Positions 8,410 through 17,142 of a stretch of 64,000 nt of DNA are shown piece by piece (positions within the stretch are counted from its first letter, which is position 1; each line of letters opens with the position of its first letter). The stretch spans positions 868,001 to 932,000 of the forward strand of contig OZ242037.1 of assembly GCA_965205165.1 (NCBI GenBank). The letters are read 5' to 3'. Source of the DNA: CBDESM01 sp965205165. GTDB taxonomy: Bacteria; Chloroflexota; Dehalococcoidia; Bin125. Made by a program: the position numbers and the translations under genes. The notes under the pieces are model-generated. The model saw only the letters and a program-made list of their open reading frames with translations. It made no database searches and had not been told where the DNA came from.

Positions 8410-9813
8410 ATGCAGCGACGGGGCGCGGCAATCGTGCTGGCGGCGGCGCTGCTGATTTTGGGCGCGGCGATCTCGGTCGTCGGCACCGGGGTCGCGCCGC
8501 TGAGCGTGGATAATCCGTTCGAGGAATCATCGTCGTTCGGGGTCAACTTGCAGCGGAGCGATCCGCGCGGGTACGTCTTTGACGACTCGGTCGTGCGGCG
8601 CTACGAGATCATCCTGTCGGAGGAAGCGGAGGCGCGCCTGAAGGCGGATCCGACGGCGGAGGAGTACGTTGCGGGGACGGTGGTGATCGATGGGGAGCGG
8701 CATGATGGGATCGGGGTGCGGTACAAGGGGTTCTTCGGCGCGCTGCGCGCCTGCTTCGACGCGCAGGGGCGGCAGACCTGCCCGCGCCTCTCGTACAAGC
8801 TGAAGTTCAACGAGTACGACCCGGACGGCCGGTTCCATGGTCTGAAGCGGCTCAACTTGCAGTCGATGCAGGGCGACGAGACGCATATGCGGGAGCGGCT
8901 GTCGTACGAGGTGTTCCGCGAAGCCGGGGTGCCGGCGCCGCGTTCGACGTATGCCTACGTGATCGTGAACGGCGAGCATTTGGGCGTGTACACGCTGACC
9001 GAGGACATCGACGACCGCTTCATCGCGGATCGGTTCCTCGACCGCGGCGACGGCATCCTGTTCAAGGAAATCTGGCCGGGCAACGTGCGTCGGGGCGCGC
9101 CGTTCGCGCCGACGATCGAGGCCGCAGTGCGGCGCGGGCCGGATGAGCCGGATTTGTCGCGCTTCGAGGTGTTCTCGGATGCGGTGGCCGCGGCGGAGAA
9201 TGCGGAGGAGGCGTGGCGGGCGCTGATCGAACACGCGGACGAGGATCAGATCTACCGCTTCTTGGCGGCGGATCGGCTGACGGACAACTGGGACGGGATC
9301 GTGGCTTGGTATTGCGTGCCGGTCTGCGCGAACCACAACTTCTTCTGGTTCGAGGATGCGCGGACGGGGCGGTTCACGCTGATCCCGTGGGATGTCGAGC
9401 AGTCGTGGCGCGATCCGACGCCGATCCGCACGTACTACGAGATGCCGGATTGGGACGAGCCGGAGCGGGGCTGCGAGCTGCGCAAGGTGTTCTGGGATCT
9501 GGACGCCCGAGCGCCGTACTGCGACGCGCTGATCGGGGCGATGGCCTCCGAGGGGTGGGAGGGCTACATCGAGGCGTCGAAACGGCTGCTCGCGGAGTAT
9601 CCCGAGCAGCGGCTGCATGCGCGGGTGGACGAAGTCGCGGCGCTGTACAAGTCGGCCTACGCGGATGCTCCGGAGACGCAGGCGGTGCGGGATTGGCTGC
9701 AAGCGTGGGGCGGCGCGATCAAGCGGCTGCACGATGAGATCGAGGCGAGGTACGCCTACATCGAGCAGAAGATCACCGCGTGGGACGAGGACGGGCTGCG
9801 GCCCGGCGAATAG
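8410..9813 (+). CDS. CotH kinase family protein, membrane-anchored
   Basis: Protein of 467 residues. The ATG at 8410 is favoured over 8398 because GGAGCGG lies at the right distance. Residues 3-25 form one hydrophobic signal-anchor, and the rest is extracytoplasmic. The domain matches CotH: VRYKG, SYKLKFNEYD, LNLQSMQGDETHMRERL, VPAPRSTYAYVIVNG, VYTLTEDID and, C-terminally, WDVEQSW with the metal-binding Asp. CotH proteins are atypical protein kinases acting on spore-coat or exported proteins. The neighbouring VTC and DUF4956 genes form the usual trio. Its target here is unknown. Confidence 0.85.
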   Translation: MQRRGAAIVLAAALLILGAAISVVGTGVAPLSVDNPFEESSSFGVNLQRSDPRGYVFDDSVVRRYEIILSEEAEARLKADPTAEEYVAGTVVIDGERHDGIGVRYKGFFGALRACFDAQGRQTCPRLSYKLKFNEYDPDGRFHGLKRLNLQSMQGDETHMRERLSYEVFREAGVPAPRSTYAYVIVNGEHLGVYTLTEDIDDRFIADRFLDRGDGILFKEIWPGNVRRGAPFAPTIEAAVRRGPDEPDLSRFEVFSDAVAAAENAEEAWRALIEHADEDQIYRFLAADRLTDNWDGIVAWYCVPVCANHNFFWFEDARTGRFTLIPWDVEQSWRDPTPIRTYYEMPDWDEPERGCELRKVFWDLDARAPYCDALIGAMASEGWEGYIEASKRLLAEYPEQRLHARVDEVAALYKSAYADAPETQAVRDWLQAWGGAIKRLHDEIEARYAYIEQKITAWDEDGLRPGE

Positions 9814-9904
9814 CGGCCGGCGACGGCCGTGACGGCCGGCGGGCGCGGTATGATCCGCACTTGCGCCTCGACCGAGCCGCAATTCGAGGGAACGGGACGG
9901 CAAG

Positions 9905-10933
9905 GTGGCGATTCGCGCGGCGATCATCAACGTGACGGGATACGTCGGAGCGGAGCTGGCGCGGCTGCTGGGGCAGCACCCCGACGTCGAGCTGATCTCG
10001 GTCACCGGGCGTTCGGAGGCGGGCAAGCGGCTGGCCGAGGTGTTTCCGCACTTGTGGTCGCTGGACATGCCGATCACGGAGGACGTCGAAGGCGAACCGG
10101 ATGTGATCTTCTCGGCGCTGCCGCATGCGGCAGCGGCGGAGCGGCTCGCGCCGTACATCCGCGACGGGGTGCCGGTGGTCGACGCGAGCGCGGACTTCCG
10201 GCTGTACGACGAGTCGCGCTACGAGCAGTGGTACGGCGCGCACCCGACACCGGAGCTGCTGTCGGAGTCGGTCTACGGGCTGCCGGAGCTGCACCGCGAC
10301 GCGATCGCGGAATCGCGCTTGGTCGGCGTGCCGGGCTGCTATCCGACCTCGGCGATCTTGGCGCTCGCGCCGCTGGCGGCCGAGGGGCTGCTGAACGGGC
10401 GGACGATCGTGGACGCGAAGTCGGGCGTCTCGGGCGCGGGGCGGGCGCTGAAAATTACCTCGCACTTTTCGGAGGTCGACTCGAACTTCAGCGCATACGG
10501 ACTCGGCGGGCACCGGCACTCGCCGGAGATGGGGCAGGAGCTGAGCGCGCTGGGGCCGGACGGCGACGAGGTCGAAGTGAGCTTCGTGCCGCATTTGGTG
10601 CCGATGACGCGGGGGATTCTGGCGACCTGCTACGCATCGACCGAGGCTGCCGAGGCCGGCGGCGCGGAGGGGCTGCGCGAGCGCTACCGCGCGTACTACG
10701 CGGCGCATCCGTTCGTGCATGTGGCGGAGTCGCCGCCGTCGACCAAGCAGACGTTCGGCGCGAACACGTGCTTGGTGTATCCGACGGTGGATGCGGCGAC
10801 CGGCGCGGTGACGGTGGTGAGCGCGATCGACAACTTGGTCAAGGGCGCGGCCGGCGGCGCGGTGCAGTGCTTCAACCTGATGTTCGGGCTGCCGGAGACG
10901 GCCGGGCTGTCCAGCATCGGCATCTACCCGTAG
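9905..10933 (+). CDS. argC: N-acetyl-gamma-glutamyl-phosphate reductase
   Basis: Protein of 342 residues from a GTG at 9905. It has an N-terminal Rossmann segment (NVTGYVGAELARLL) with a TG in place of the more common AsG, and the catalytic cysteine in GVPGCYPTSA. It reduces N-acetylglutamyl phosphate to the semialdehyde, step 3 of arginine synthesis, in the cytoplasm. argJ follows 13 bp downstream, so argC-argJ is an operon. Length agrees with the family (~340). Confidence 0.95.
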   Translation: MAIRAAIINVTGYVGAELARLLGQHPDVELISVTGRSEAGKRLAEVFPHLWSLDMPITEDVEGEPDVIFSALPHAAAAERLAPYIRDGVPVVDASADFRLYDESRYEQWYGAHPTPELLSESVYGLPELHRDAIAESRLVGVPGCYPTSAILALAPLAAEGLLNGRTIVDAKSGVSGAGRALKITSHFSEVDSNFSAYGLGGHRHSPEMGQELSALGPDGDEVEVSFVPHLVPMTRGILATCYASTEAAEAGGAEGLRERYRAYYAAHPFVHVAESPPSTKQTFGANTCLVYPTVDAATGAVTVVSAIDNLVKGAAGGAVQCFNLMFGLPETAGLSSIGIYP

Positions 10934-10946
10934 AGCGGAGGGCGCG

Positions 10947-12149
10947 ATGCCGAAGGGCGAGGGCGCGGGGGCGATCACGGCGGCCAAGGGTTTCCGCGCG
11001 GGCGGGTTCACGGCGGGGATCAAGGAGTCGGGGCTGCCGGACTTGGCGATGCTGGTTTCGGATGCGCCCTGCGCGTCGGCGGCGATGTTCACGCAGAATC
11101 AGTCCTGCGCCGCGCCGGTGCTGGTGAGCCGTGAGCGGGCGGCGGGCGGCGCGCTGCGGGCGGTGGTGGTCAACTCGGGCAACGCGAACTGCGCGACGGG
11201 CAGGCGCGGCGTCGCCGACGCGGAGGAGATGGCGGCGCTGGCCGCGGAGCGGGCGGGCTGCGAGGCGGGCGAGGTGTTCGTCAACAGCACGGGGATCATC
11301 GGGCACTTCCTGCCGATGGATCTGCTGCGCGGCGGAATTCCGCAGGTGCCGCTCGATGCCGGCGGCGGGGCGGACTTCGCGCAGGCGATCATGACGACGG
11401 ACACGTTCGCCAAGGAGGCGGCCGCGACGTTCGAGGCGAACGGCGTCACGTACGCGCTGGGCGGGTGCGCCAAGGGCGCGGGGATGATCCACCCGAACAT
11501 GGCGACGATGCTCGCCTTCTTCACGACCGATGCGCCGATCGAGCGCGGGGTGCTGGAGGCGCGGTTCCGATACGCGATCGACCGCTCGATCAACATGGTC
11601 ACGGTGGACGGCGACACGTCGACGAATGACTCCGCGCTGATTTTGGCGAGCGGAGCGGCGGGGGGGCCGGCGATCGGGGTCGATGACGCGGAGGCGATCG
11701 CGGCGTTCGACGCGGCGCTGGCGGCGGTGAGCCAATCGCTGGCGAAGGACTTGGCGCGGGACGGCGAAGGGGCAACCAAGCGGATTGCGATGGCGGTGAC
11801 CGGCGCGGCCCGCTGGGAGGATGCGCGGGACATCGCGCGGACGGTGGTGACCTCGCCGCTGATGAAGGCGGCGCTGAGCAAGGGCGACCCGAACTGGGGC
11901 CGGCTGCTGATGGCCGCCGGCTACGCGGGCGTGCCCTACGACTTGGACAAGGTGCGGGTCTGGCTCGACGACCTGCTGCTGTTCGACGGGCTGGCGACCG
12001 GCGTGGATCCGGCGGAGGCGTCGAAGCGGACGCTCGGCGAAGAGGTGTTCCTGCGGATGGACCTCGGCGCGGGCAAGGCGGAGGCGACCGCTTGGGGCTG
12101 CGATCTGACCGAGGAATACGTCCGTTTCAACGCCGACTACGTGACCTGA
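10947..12149 (+). CDS. argJ: Bifunctional ornithine acetyltransferase / N-acetylglutamate synthase
   Basis: Protein of 400 residues with a GGAGG before the ATG. The self-cleavage site is in HPNMATMLAFF, where the Thr of ATM becomes the N-terminal nucleophile of the beta chain. NSGNANCATG and VDGDTSTND are further family motifs. ArgJ recycles the acetyl group from N-acetylornithine to glutamate, so neither argA nor argE is needed; neither is seen in the window. Whether it is bi- or monofunctional cannot be told from sequence alone. Confidence 0.95.
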   Translation: MPKGEGAGAITAAKGFRAGGFTAGIKESGLPDLAMLVSDAPCASAAMFTQNQSCAAPVLVSRERAAGGALRAVVVNSGNANCATGRRGVADAEEMAALAAERAGCEAGEVFVNSTGIIGHFLPMDLLRGGIPQVPLDAGGGADFAQAIMTTDTFAKEAAATFEANGVTYALGGCAKGAGMIHPNMATMLAFFTTDAPIERGVLEARFRYAIDRSINMVTVDGDTSTNDSALILASGAAGGPAIGVDDAEAIAAFDAALAAVSQSLAKDLARDGEGATKRIAMAVTGAARWEDARDIARTVVTSPLMKAALSKGDPNWGRLLMAAGYAGVPYDLDKVRVWLDDLLLFDGLATGVDPAEASKRTLGEEVFLRMDLGAGKAEATAWGCDLTEEYVRFNADYVT

Positions 12150-12158
12150 CCTCCGCCG

Positions 12159-13193
12159 CTATTGCAGCGGCAGCGGGGGCTGCCACCAGGCGGGGCGGGT
12201 GCTGAGCTCGATCGATTCGACCCACTTGACCCAGTGGTAGCCGCGGCGGCCGGGGGCGACCAGGCGGGCGGGTGCGCCGTGGCCGGCGGAGAGCGGCTCG
12301 CCGCCGACATGGGTGGCGATGATCAGGCGATCGGCCTCGGAAATCGGGAAGCGGCGGTCGAAGCCGGTGACGGAGCGGACGACGATGCTCTCGGCCTCCC
12401 CGCGGGCGCCGGCGCGTTCCAGCAGCTGGGCGACGGTGACGCCGCGCCAGCGCTGGGTGCTGAACCAGCCGCCGGTGCAATCGATGGTCTCGTCCCGCTC
12501 CGCCTGCGGGAGGGCGGCGAGGTCGTCGTAGGAGAGGCGCACGGGCGCGCGGCCGGCGGCCACCCGCAGCCGCCAAGCGGCGCGGTCGATGCGCTGGCGG
12601 TCGTCGCCGAGCCATTGCGTAGTGGGGAAGGCGTTGCCGGAAAAGCTGCGCTCTTCGCGGGAGCCGGTGAAGCGGGTCGCGCTCGTGGTCAGCGGGCGCG
12701 TGGCGGCGGAAGTCTGCGAGAGCACGATGCCGGCGACGGCGACCAAGCCGAGCCGGATCGCGTTGCGGCGGGCGGTGAAATCGGTCTTGCGCGGCTTGGA
12801 CCAGTGGCCGGCGGCGTGCAGGATCAGCGGGACGGAGATGACGATGCCGAGCGCGGAGTGGATCACGAGGATGCGCACTTCGCCGTAGAGCGGAATGTCG
12901 ATGCTGCCGCGGCCGGCCAGCGACCACCAGACTCCGGTGCCGACCGCGAGCAGGAAGATGACCAGCAGGACGACCGAGCCCGCGGCCCAGAGGCCGGCCC
13001 CGCGCCGCGCGAAGGAGCGCAGCACGATCCGGTATTTCCAGCCGATCAGGACGACGAGCGAGAAGCCGCCGGCGGCGTGCAGCCAGAAGACCCACTGCCA
13101 GTCGGGGCGGCCGACGAGGAAGGAGCCGAGCCCGGAGGCGAGCTCGAGCGCGAGCAGGGCCAGGATCGCCAAGTTGGTGGTGCGGACGTTCAT
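12159..13193 (-). CDS. Membrane molybdopterin-dependent oxidoreductase (sulfite-oxidase fold) with b-type cytochrome-like N-terminus
   Basis: Protein of 344 residues from the ATG at 13193 (GGGAG upstream); a longer frame is rejected. Residues 7-160 have about five hydrophobic segments with histidines H39, H112, H126 and H130 that could hold haem b. Residues ~185-335 are an oxidoreductase molybdopterin-binding domain with the molybdenum-ligating cysteine in DCTGGWFST (C239). This fuses in one chain what MsrP(YedY)/YedZ does in two, and the Mo domain would face outside. It sits opposite in strand between argJ and argB. Substrate is unknown. Confidence 0.8.
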   Translation of the reverse strand: MNVRTTNLAILALLALELASGLGSFLVGRPDWQWVFWLHAAGGFSLVVLIGWKYRIVLRSFARRGAGLWAAGSVVLLVIFLLAVGTGVWWSLAGRGSIDIPLYGEVRILVIHSALGIVISVPLILHAAGHWSKPRKTDFTARRNAIRLGLVAVAGIVLSQTSAATRPLTTSATRFTGSREERSFSGNAFPTTQWLGDDRQRIDRAAWRLRVAAGRAPVRLSYDDLAALPQAERDETIDCTGGWFSTQRWRGVTVAQLLERAGARGEAESIVVRSVTGFDRRFPISEADRLIIATHVGGEPLSAGHGAPARLVAPGRRGYHWVKWVESIELSTRPAWWQPPLPLQ

Positions 13194-13237
13194 GCGGCGG
13201 CTCCCGCCGCAAGCGTAGGCTCGGGGGGATCGTCGGG

Positions 13238-13243
13238 TAGGCT
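13238..13243 (+). promoter_or_regulatory. Leaderless promoter -10 (TAGGCT) of argB
   Basis: TAGGCT ends 6 nt before the argB ATG and no Shine-Dalgarno is present between them. The same TANNNT-N6-ATG arrangement occurs before the VTC, MFS, PAC2 and orn genes. Confidence 0.5.
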
Positions 13244-13249
13244 GCCCGC

Positions 13250-14020
13250 ATGCCTTCAAGCGGCGGCACGGTGGTGGTCAAGATCGGCGGCAGTGCGATG
13301 GGCGGGCGCGACACGTCGCTCGCCGACTGCGCGGCGCTGCACGCCGAGGGGCGGCGCGTGGCCGTGGTGCACGGCGGCGGCGCGGCGGTGACCGACTGGC
13401 AGCGGCGGCTCGGCGTCGAGGCGGAATGGGCGGACGGGCTGCGGCAGACCACGGCGGAGGCGCTGGAGGTGGTGATCGCGGTGCTCTGCGGATCGATCAA
13501 CAAGCGGCTGGTGCGCGAACTGCGGGCGCTGGGCGCGCCGGCGGTCGGCATCAGCGGCATCGACGGCGCGGCGATCCGCTCGCCCAAGAGCGACCGCCTC
13601 GGCTACGTCGGCGAGGCGCCCTGCTGCGACCCGTCGCTGCCGCGGGCGTTGCTCGACGCCGGGCTGCTGCCGATCATCGCGCCGGCGGGCATCTCGGACG
13701 ACGGCGGGACGATGCTCAACATCAACGCGGATTCGGCCGCCGGGGCGGTCGCGGCGGCGCTCGGCGCGTCCGATCTGATCTTCCTCACGGACGTGCCCGG
13801 CGTGCTCGACGGCGAGCGCGGGCCGATCGGGCGGCTGGACCGGGAGCAGGAGACGGAGCTGCGGCAGGCGGGCGCGATCGCGGGCGGGATGCTGCCCAAG
13901 CTCGCCGCGGGGCGGGCCGCCCAATGCGCCGGCGCGCGGGTGCGGATCGCCGACGGGCGGGCCGCGGGCGCGGTGCGCGAGGCGGTCGCCGGACGCGGCG
14001 CGGGAACGGCGCTGATCTAG
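13250..14020 (+). CDS. argB: Acetylglutamate kinase
   Basis: Protein of 256 residues. Family motifs: VVKIGGSAM near the N-terminus, VVHGGGAAV for the phosphate loop, and NINADSAAGAVAAAL for the nucleotide/substrate site. It phosphorylates N-acetylglutamate, step 2 of the pathway. At 256 residues it is the short (E. coli-like) form without the N-terminal helix that allows arginine inhibition in hexameric enzymes, so feedback control may be weak (inference). Starts without a Shine-Dalgarno behind TAGGCT. A UPF0182 gene follows. Confidence 0.93.
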   Translation: MPSSGGTVVVKIGGSAMGGRDTSLADCAALHAEGRRVAVVHGGGAAVTDWQRRLGVEAEWADGLRQTTAEALEVVIAVLCGSINKRLVRELRALGAPAVGISGIDGAAIRSPKSDRLGYVGEAPCCDPSLPRALLDAGLLPIIAPAGISDDGGTMLNINADSAAGAVAAALGASDLIFLTDVPGVLDGERGPIGRLDREQETELRQAGAIAGGMLPKLAAGRAAQCAGARVRIADGRAAGAVREAVAGRGAGTALI

Positions 14021-14049
14021 TGGAACTGCCCGGCCGGCTCGGGGGGATC

Positions 14050-17013
14050 ATGGCGCTGCCGCAGATCGTGCGGCAGGTGTCCGGCGGCTGGCGCAACGGC
14101 GACGAGCCGCAGGACGTGCCGCCCTCGGACGAGGGCCGCTCGGGCGATCTGGGGCCGCCGCCGGCGCTGTTCCGCGAAGGGCTGGGCGGAGGCGGCGATG
14201 GAGACGCGCCTGAGGAGGAAGGCGGCGAGGAGCGACAGGGGCAGCGGCGCTGGCCGGCGATCATCGGGATCGGCACCGCGATCCTCGTCCTGATCGTGCT
14301 GGTCAACATCGGCGTCGGCGTGTTCGTGGACCGGCTCTGGTTCGCGGAGCTGGGCTACCGCGGCGTCTTCGACACGCGCATCGGCGCGCAGATCTGGCTC
14401 TTCTTCGCCGGCTTCGGCGTGGCCGCGGCCGTAATCGGCGCGACCCTCTTCACCGCTTGGCGGCTGCCGATCGAAGCGATGGCGGAGCCGCTCGAGATTC
14501 CCGGCGTGGGCCGGCTGATCGGGGTGATCGCGACCGTGGCGACGGTGCTGCTCGCGGTCGTCTTCGGCTCGATCGCCTCCAGCAACTGGGAGCTGATCCT
14601 GCAGCATCTCAACGCGGAGCCGTTCGGCGTGCGGGACCCGCAGTTCGACCGCGACATCGGCTTCTACGTCTTCAACTTGGAGGCGCTCCAGTTCATCCGC
14701 GGCTGGGCGACGGGGCTGGGGATCGTGGCGCTGATCGCGACGGCGGCGATCTACGGGGCGCGGCTGCTGCTGCACCGCGGCGCGGCCAAGTCGACCCTGC
14801 CGGTGCGCCTGCACGTGGCGGTGCTGATGGCGATCGTGCTGGGGCTGTTCGTCTGGAGCTACTGGCTGGCTCGGCTGGAGTTGGCGGTCGCGCCGGGCGG
14901 GTTCGTCTTCGGCGCGACCTTCACGGACGACAACGTGCGGGCGCCGGCGCAGGTGGTGAAGATGATCGCGGGGGTGATCGCGGCGGGCGCGGTGCTGGCC
15001 TGGCCGTTCCACGAGCGGCTGCGGCTGGCGGCGCTGCCGCTGGCCGGGCTGGCCGCGGTCTCGATCATCGGCAGCGTGATCGTGCCGGCCGCGGTCCAGC
15101 GCTTCACCGTCGAGCCCAACGAGCTGGCCCGCGAGACCCCGTACATCGAGCGCAACCTGGCGGCGACCCGGGCCGCCTTCGACTTGGACCAGATCGAGGA
15201 GCGCGAGTTCGCCGCCAACGACGCGGTCGCGCAGCGCGACTTGGACACCAACCCCGAGGCGCTGGCCAACGTGCGGCTCTGGGATCACCGCCCGCTGCGC
15301 GACACGCTCAACACGATCCAGACGATCCGCCCGCTCTACCTCTTCCACGACGTGGACGTGGACCGCTACATGGCGGGCGGCGAGGAGCAGCAGGTGTTCG
15401 TGGCCGCGCGCGAGCTGTCGCAGGCCAACCTCCAGCCCAACCAGCAGACCTGGGTCAACCGACGGCTCCAGTACACCCACGGCTTCGGGGTGGCGATGAC
15501 GCCGGTCGACGTGGTCACCAGCTCGGGCGAGCCGGAGCTGTGGATCTCGAACATCCCGCCCGAGGTGCGGGAGACCGAGACCAGCGGCGAGCTGGACATC
15601 GAGATCGTCGAGCCGCGCATCTACTACGGCGAGGAGACCGACGCCTACGTGATCGCGAACACGAACACGGAGGAGTTCGACTACCCGCTGGGCCGCGACG
15701 AGCTGGCCGATCCGGACGACGAGGGGCAGGCGACGACGCGCTACTCCGGCGAGGGCGGGGTCGAGCTGGGCGGCTTCCTGCGGCGGCTGATCTTCGCCTG
15801 GGAGTTCGCCGACACCAACATCCTGATCTCCAGCTCGCTTTCGGGCGACAGCCGCATCCTCTTCCGCCGCCTGATTCAAGATCGCGTGACGGCGCTCGCG
15901 CCGTTCCTGCGGCTGGACAACGACCCCTACATCGTGGTCGGCGAGGACGGGCACCTCTACTGGATCCAGGACGCCTACACCAGCACCGATCGCTATCCCT
16001 ACTCGCAGCCGCACGCGGACGGGTTCAACTACATCAGCAACTCGGTCAAGGCGGTGATCGACGCCTACGACGGCACGGTCGATCTCTACGTCGTCGACCC
16101 GGACGATCCGATCATCAAGGTCTGGGGCAACGTCTTCCCGGACCTGCTGAAGCCCGGTTCGGAGTTCCCGCCGGATTTGGTGGCGCACTGGCGCTACCCG
16201 CAGGATCTGTTCCAGTACCAGGCCGATCAGTACATCACCTACCACTTGGAATCGCCGCGGGCGCTGTTCACCCGCGAGGACTCGTGGGCGATCCCGCAGG
16301 AGCTGTTCCAAGAGCAGCAGATCGACGTGGAGCCGTACTACGTGACGCTGCGGCTGCCCGGTTCGGACGCGCCGGAGTTCCTGCTGATCCTGCCGTTCAC
16401 GCCGCGCAACCGGATCAACAGCATCGCCTGGCTGGCCGGGCGCAGCGACGGGGAAAATTACGGGCGGCTGTTCGCGTTCCGCTTCCCGGCCGGCAAGAAC
16501 GTGGACGGCCCGCTGCAGATCGAGAACCGGATCGACCAGGACGTGGACATCAGCCGGCAGTTCACGCTGCTCGGCCAGCAGGGCAGCGAGGTAATCCGCG
16601 GCAACCTGCTGTTCGTGCCGGTCGGCGATTCGTTCGTCTACGTGGAGCCGATCTACCTGCGCGCGGAGAACGGGCGCTACCCCCAGCTGAAGGCGGTGAT
16701 CGTGGTCAACGGCGACACGATCGCCTACGAGGAGACGTTCGCCGAGGCGGTGCAGGTGGCGCTGGCCGGCTCCCTCACCGATCCCGCCCCTGCCGACGAG
16801 CAGGAAGCGGAGGCGGAAGAGGACGAGCCGCCGACTTCTCGGCCGGCCGCAGAGGAGGCCTCGTCGTCGGACGCGGGCGAGCTGGCGGCCGAGGCGCAGC
16901 GCTGGTTCGACGAGGCGATGCGGCGCTTGCAGGCGGGCGATTTCGCCGGCTACGGCGAGGCGATCGAGCGGCTCGGCGCGGTGCTCGACCGCTTGCAGCA
17001 AGTCTCGGAGTAG
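14050..17013 (+). CDS. UPF0182 family large membrane protein
   Basis: Protein of 987 residues from the ATG at 14050 (GGGGGG 4 nt upstream; a GTG at 14020 touching the argB stop is possible). An acidic cytoplasmic N-terminus of ~75 residues is followed by about seven membrane helices up to residue ~350, then a ~550-residue extracytoplasmic domain with family motifs such as NEQ/RTWVNRRLQYTHG-type segments and YPYSQP, and a Glu/Ala-rich C-terminal tail. Matches COG1615/UPF0182, known from actinobacteria, cyanobacteria and relatives; function unknown. Position between argB and argD looks like an insertion into the arginine cluster. Confidence 0.88.
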   Translation: MALPQIVRQVSGGWRNGDEPQDVPPSDEGRSGDLGPPPALFREGLGGGGDGDAPEEEGGEERQGQRRWPAIIGIGTAILVLIVLVNIGVGVFVDRLWFAELGYRGVFDTRIGAQIWLFFAGFGVAAAVIGATLFTAWRLPIEAMAEPLEIPGVGRLIGVIATVATVLLAVVFGSIASSNWELILQHLNAEPFGVRDPQFDRDIGFYVFNLEALQFIRGWATGLGIVALIATAAIYGARLLLHRGAAKSTLPVRLHVAVLMAIVLGLFVWSYWLARLELAVAPGGFVFGATFTDDNVRAPAQVVKMIAGVIAAGAVLAWPFHERLRLAALPLAGLAAVSIIGSVIVPAAVQRFTVEPNELARETPYIERNLAATRAAFDLDQIEEREFAANDAVAQRDLDTNPEALANVRLWDHRPLRDTLNTIQTIRPLYLFHDVDVDRYMAGGEEQQVFVAARELSQANLQPNQQTWVNRRLQYTHGFGVAMTPVDVVTSSGEPELWISNIPPEVRETETSGELDIEIVEPRIYYGEETDAYVIANTNTEEFDYPLGRDELADPDDEGQATTRYSGEGGVELGGFLRRLIFAWEFADTNILISSSLSGDSRILFRRLIQDRVTALAPFLRLDNDPYIVVGEDGHLYWIQDAYTSTDRYPYSQPHADGFNYISNSVKAVIDAYDGTVDLYVVDPDDPIIKVWGNVFPDLLKPGSEFPPDLVAHWRYPQDLFQYQADQYITYHLESPRALFTREDSWAIPQELFQEQQIDVEPYYVTLRLPGSDAPEFLLILPFTPRNRINSIAWLAGRSDGENYGRLFAFRFPAGKNVDGPLQIENRIDQDVDISRQFTLLGQQGSEVIRGNLLFVPVGDSFVYVEPIYLRAENGRYPQLKAVIVVNGDTIAYEETFAEAVQVALAGSLTDPAPADEQEAEAEEDEPPTSRPAAEEASSSDAGELAAEAQRWFDEAMRRLQAGDFAGYGEAIERLGAVLDRLQQVSE

Positions 17014-17068
17014 CGCGGGGCGCCGCGGCCGCGATGTTTCACGCGACACATGCCGAATAGACGCTCGG

Positions 17069-17089
17069 ATCAGGCTCGCGTAGCCTGAT
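17069..17089 (+). promoter_or_regulatory. Stem-loop in the leader of argD
   Basis: ATCAGGCT-CGCGT-AGCCTGAT is a perfect 8-bp stem with a 5-nt loop, 56 nt after the UPF0182 stop. Only TTT follows, so it is a weak terminator at best. Its right arm contains TAGCCT, a candidate -10 for argD, so an operator or attenuator role is equally possible. Confidence 0.4.
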
Positions 17090-17142
17090 TTCGGCCCGGG
17101 CCGCGCCGCGGCGGCCCCGAACGGGCGAGGATGGAGCAGCCG

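Noticed and set aside
13426..14049. Longer start for the UPF0182 protein
   Set aside because: Would overlap argB out of frame; the ATG at 14050 has its own ribosome site.
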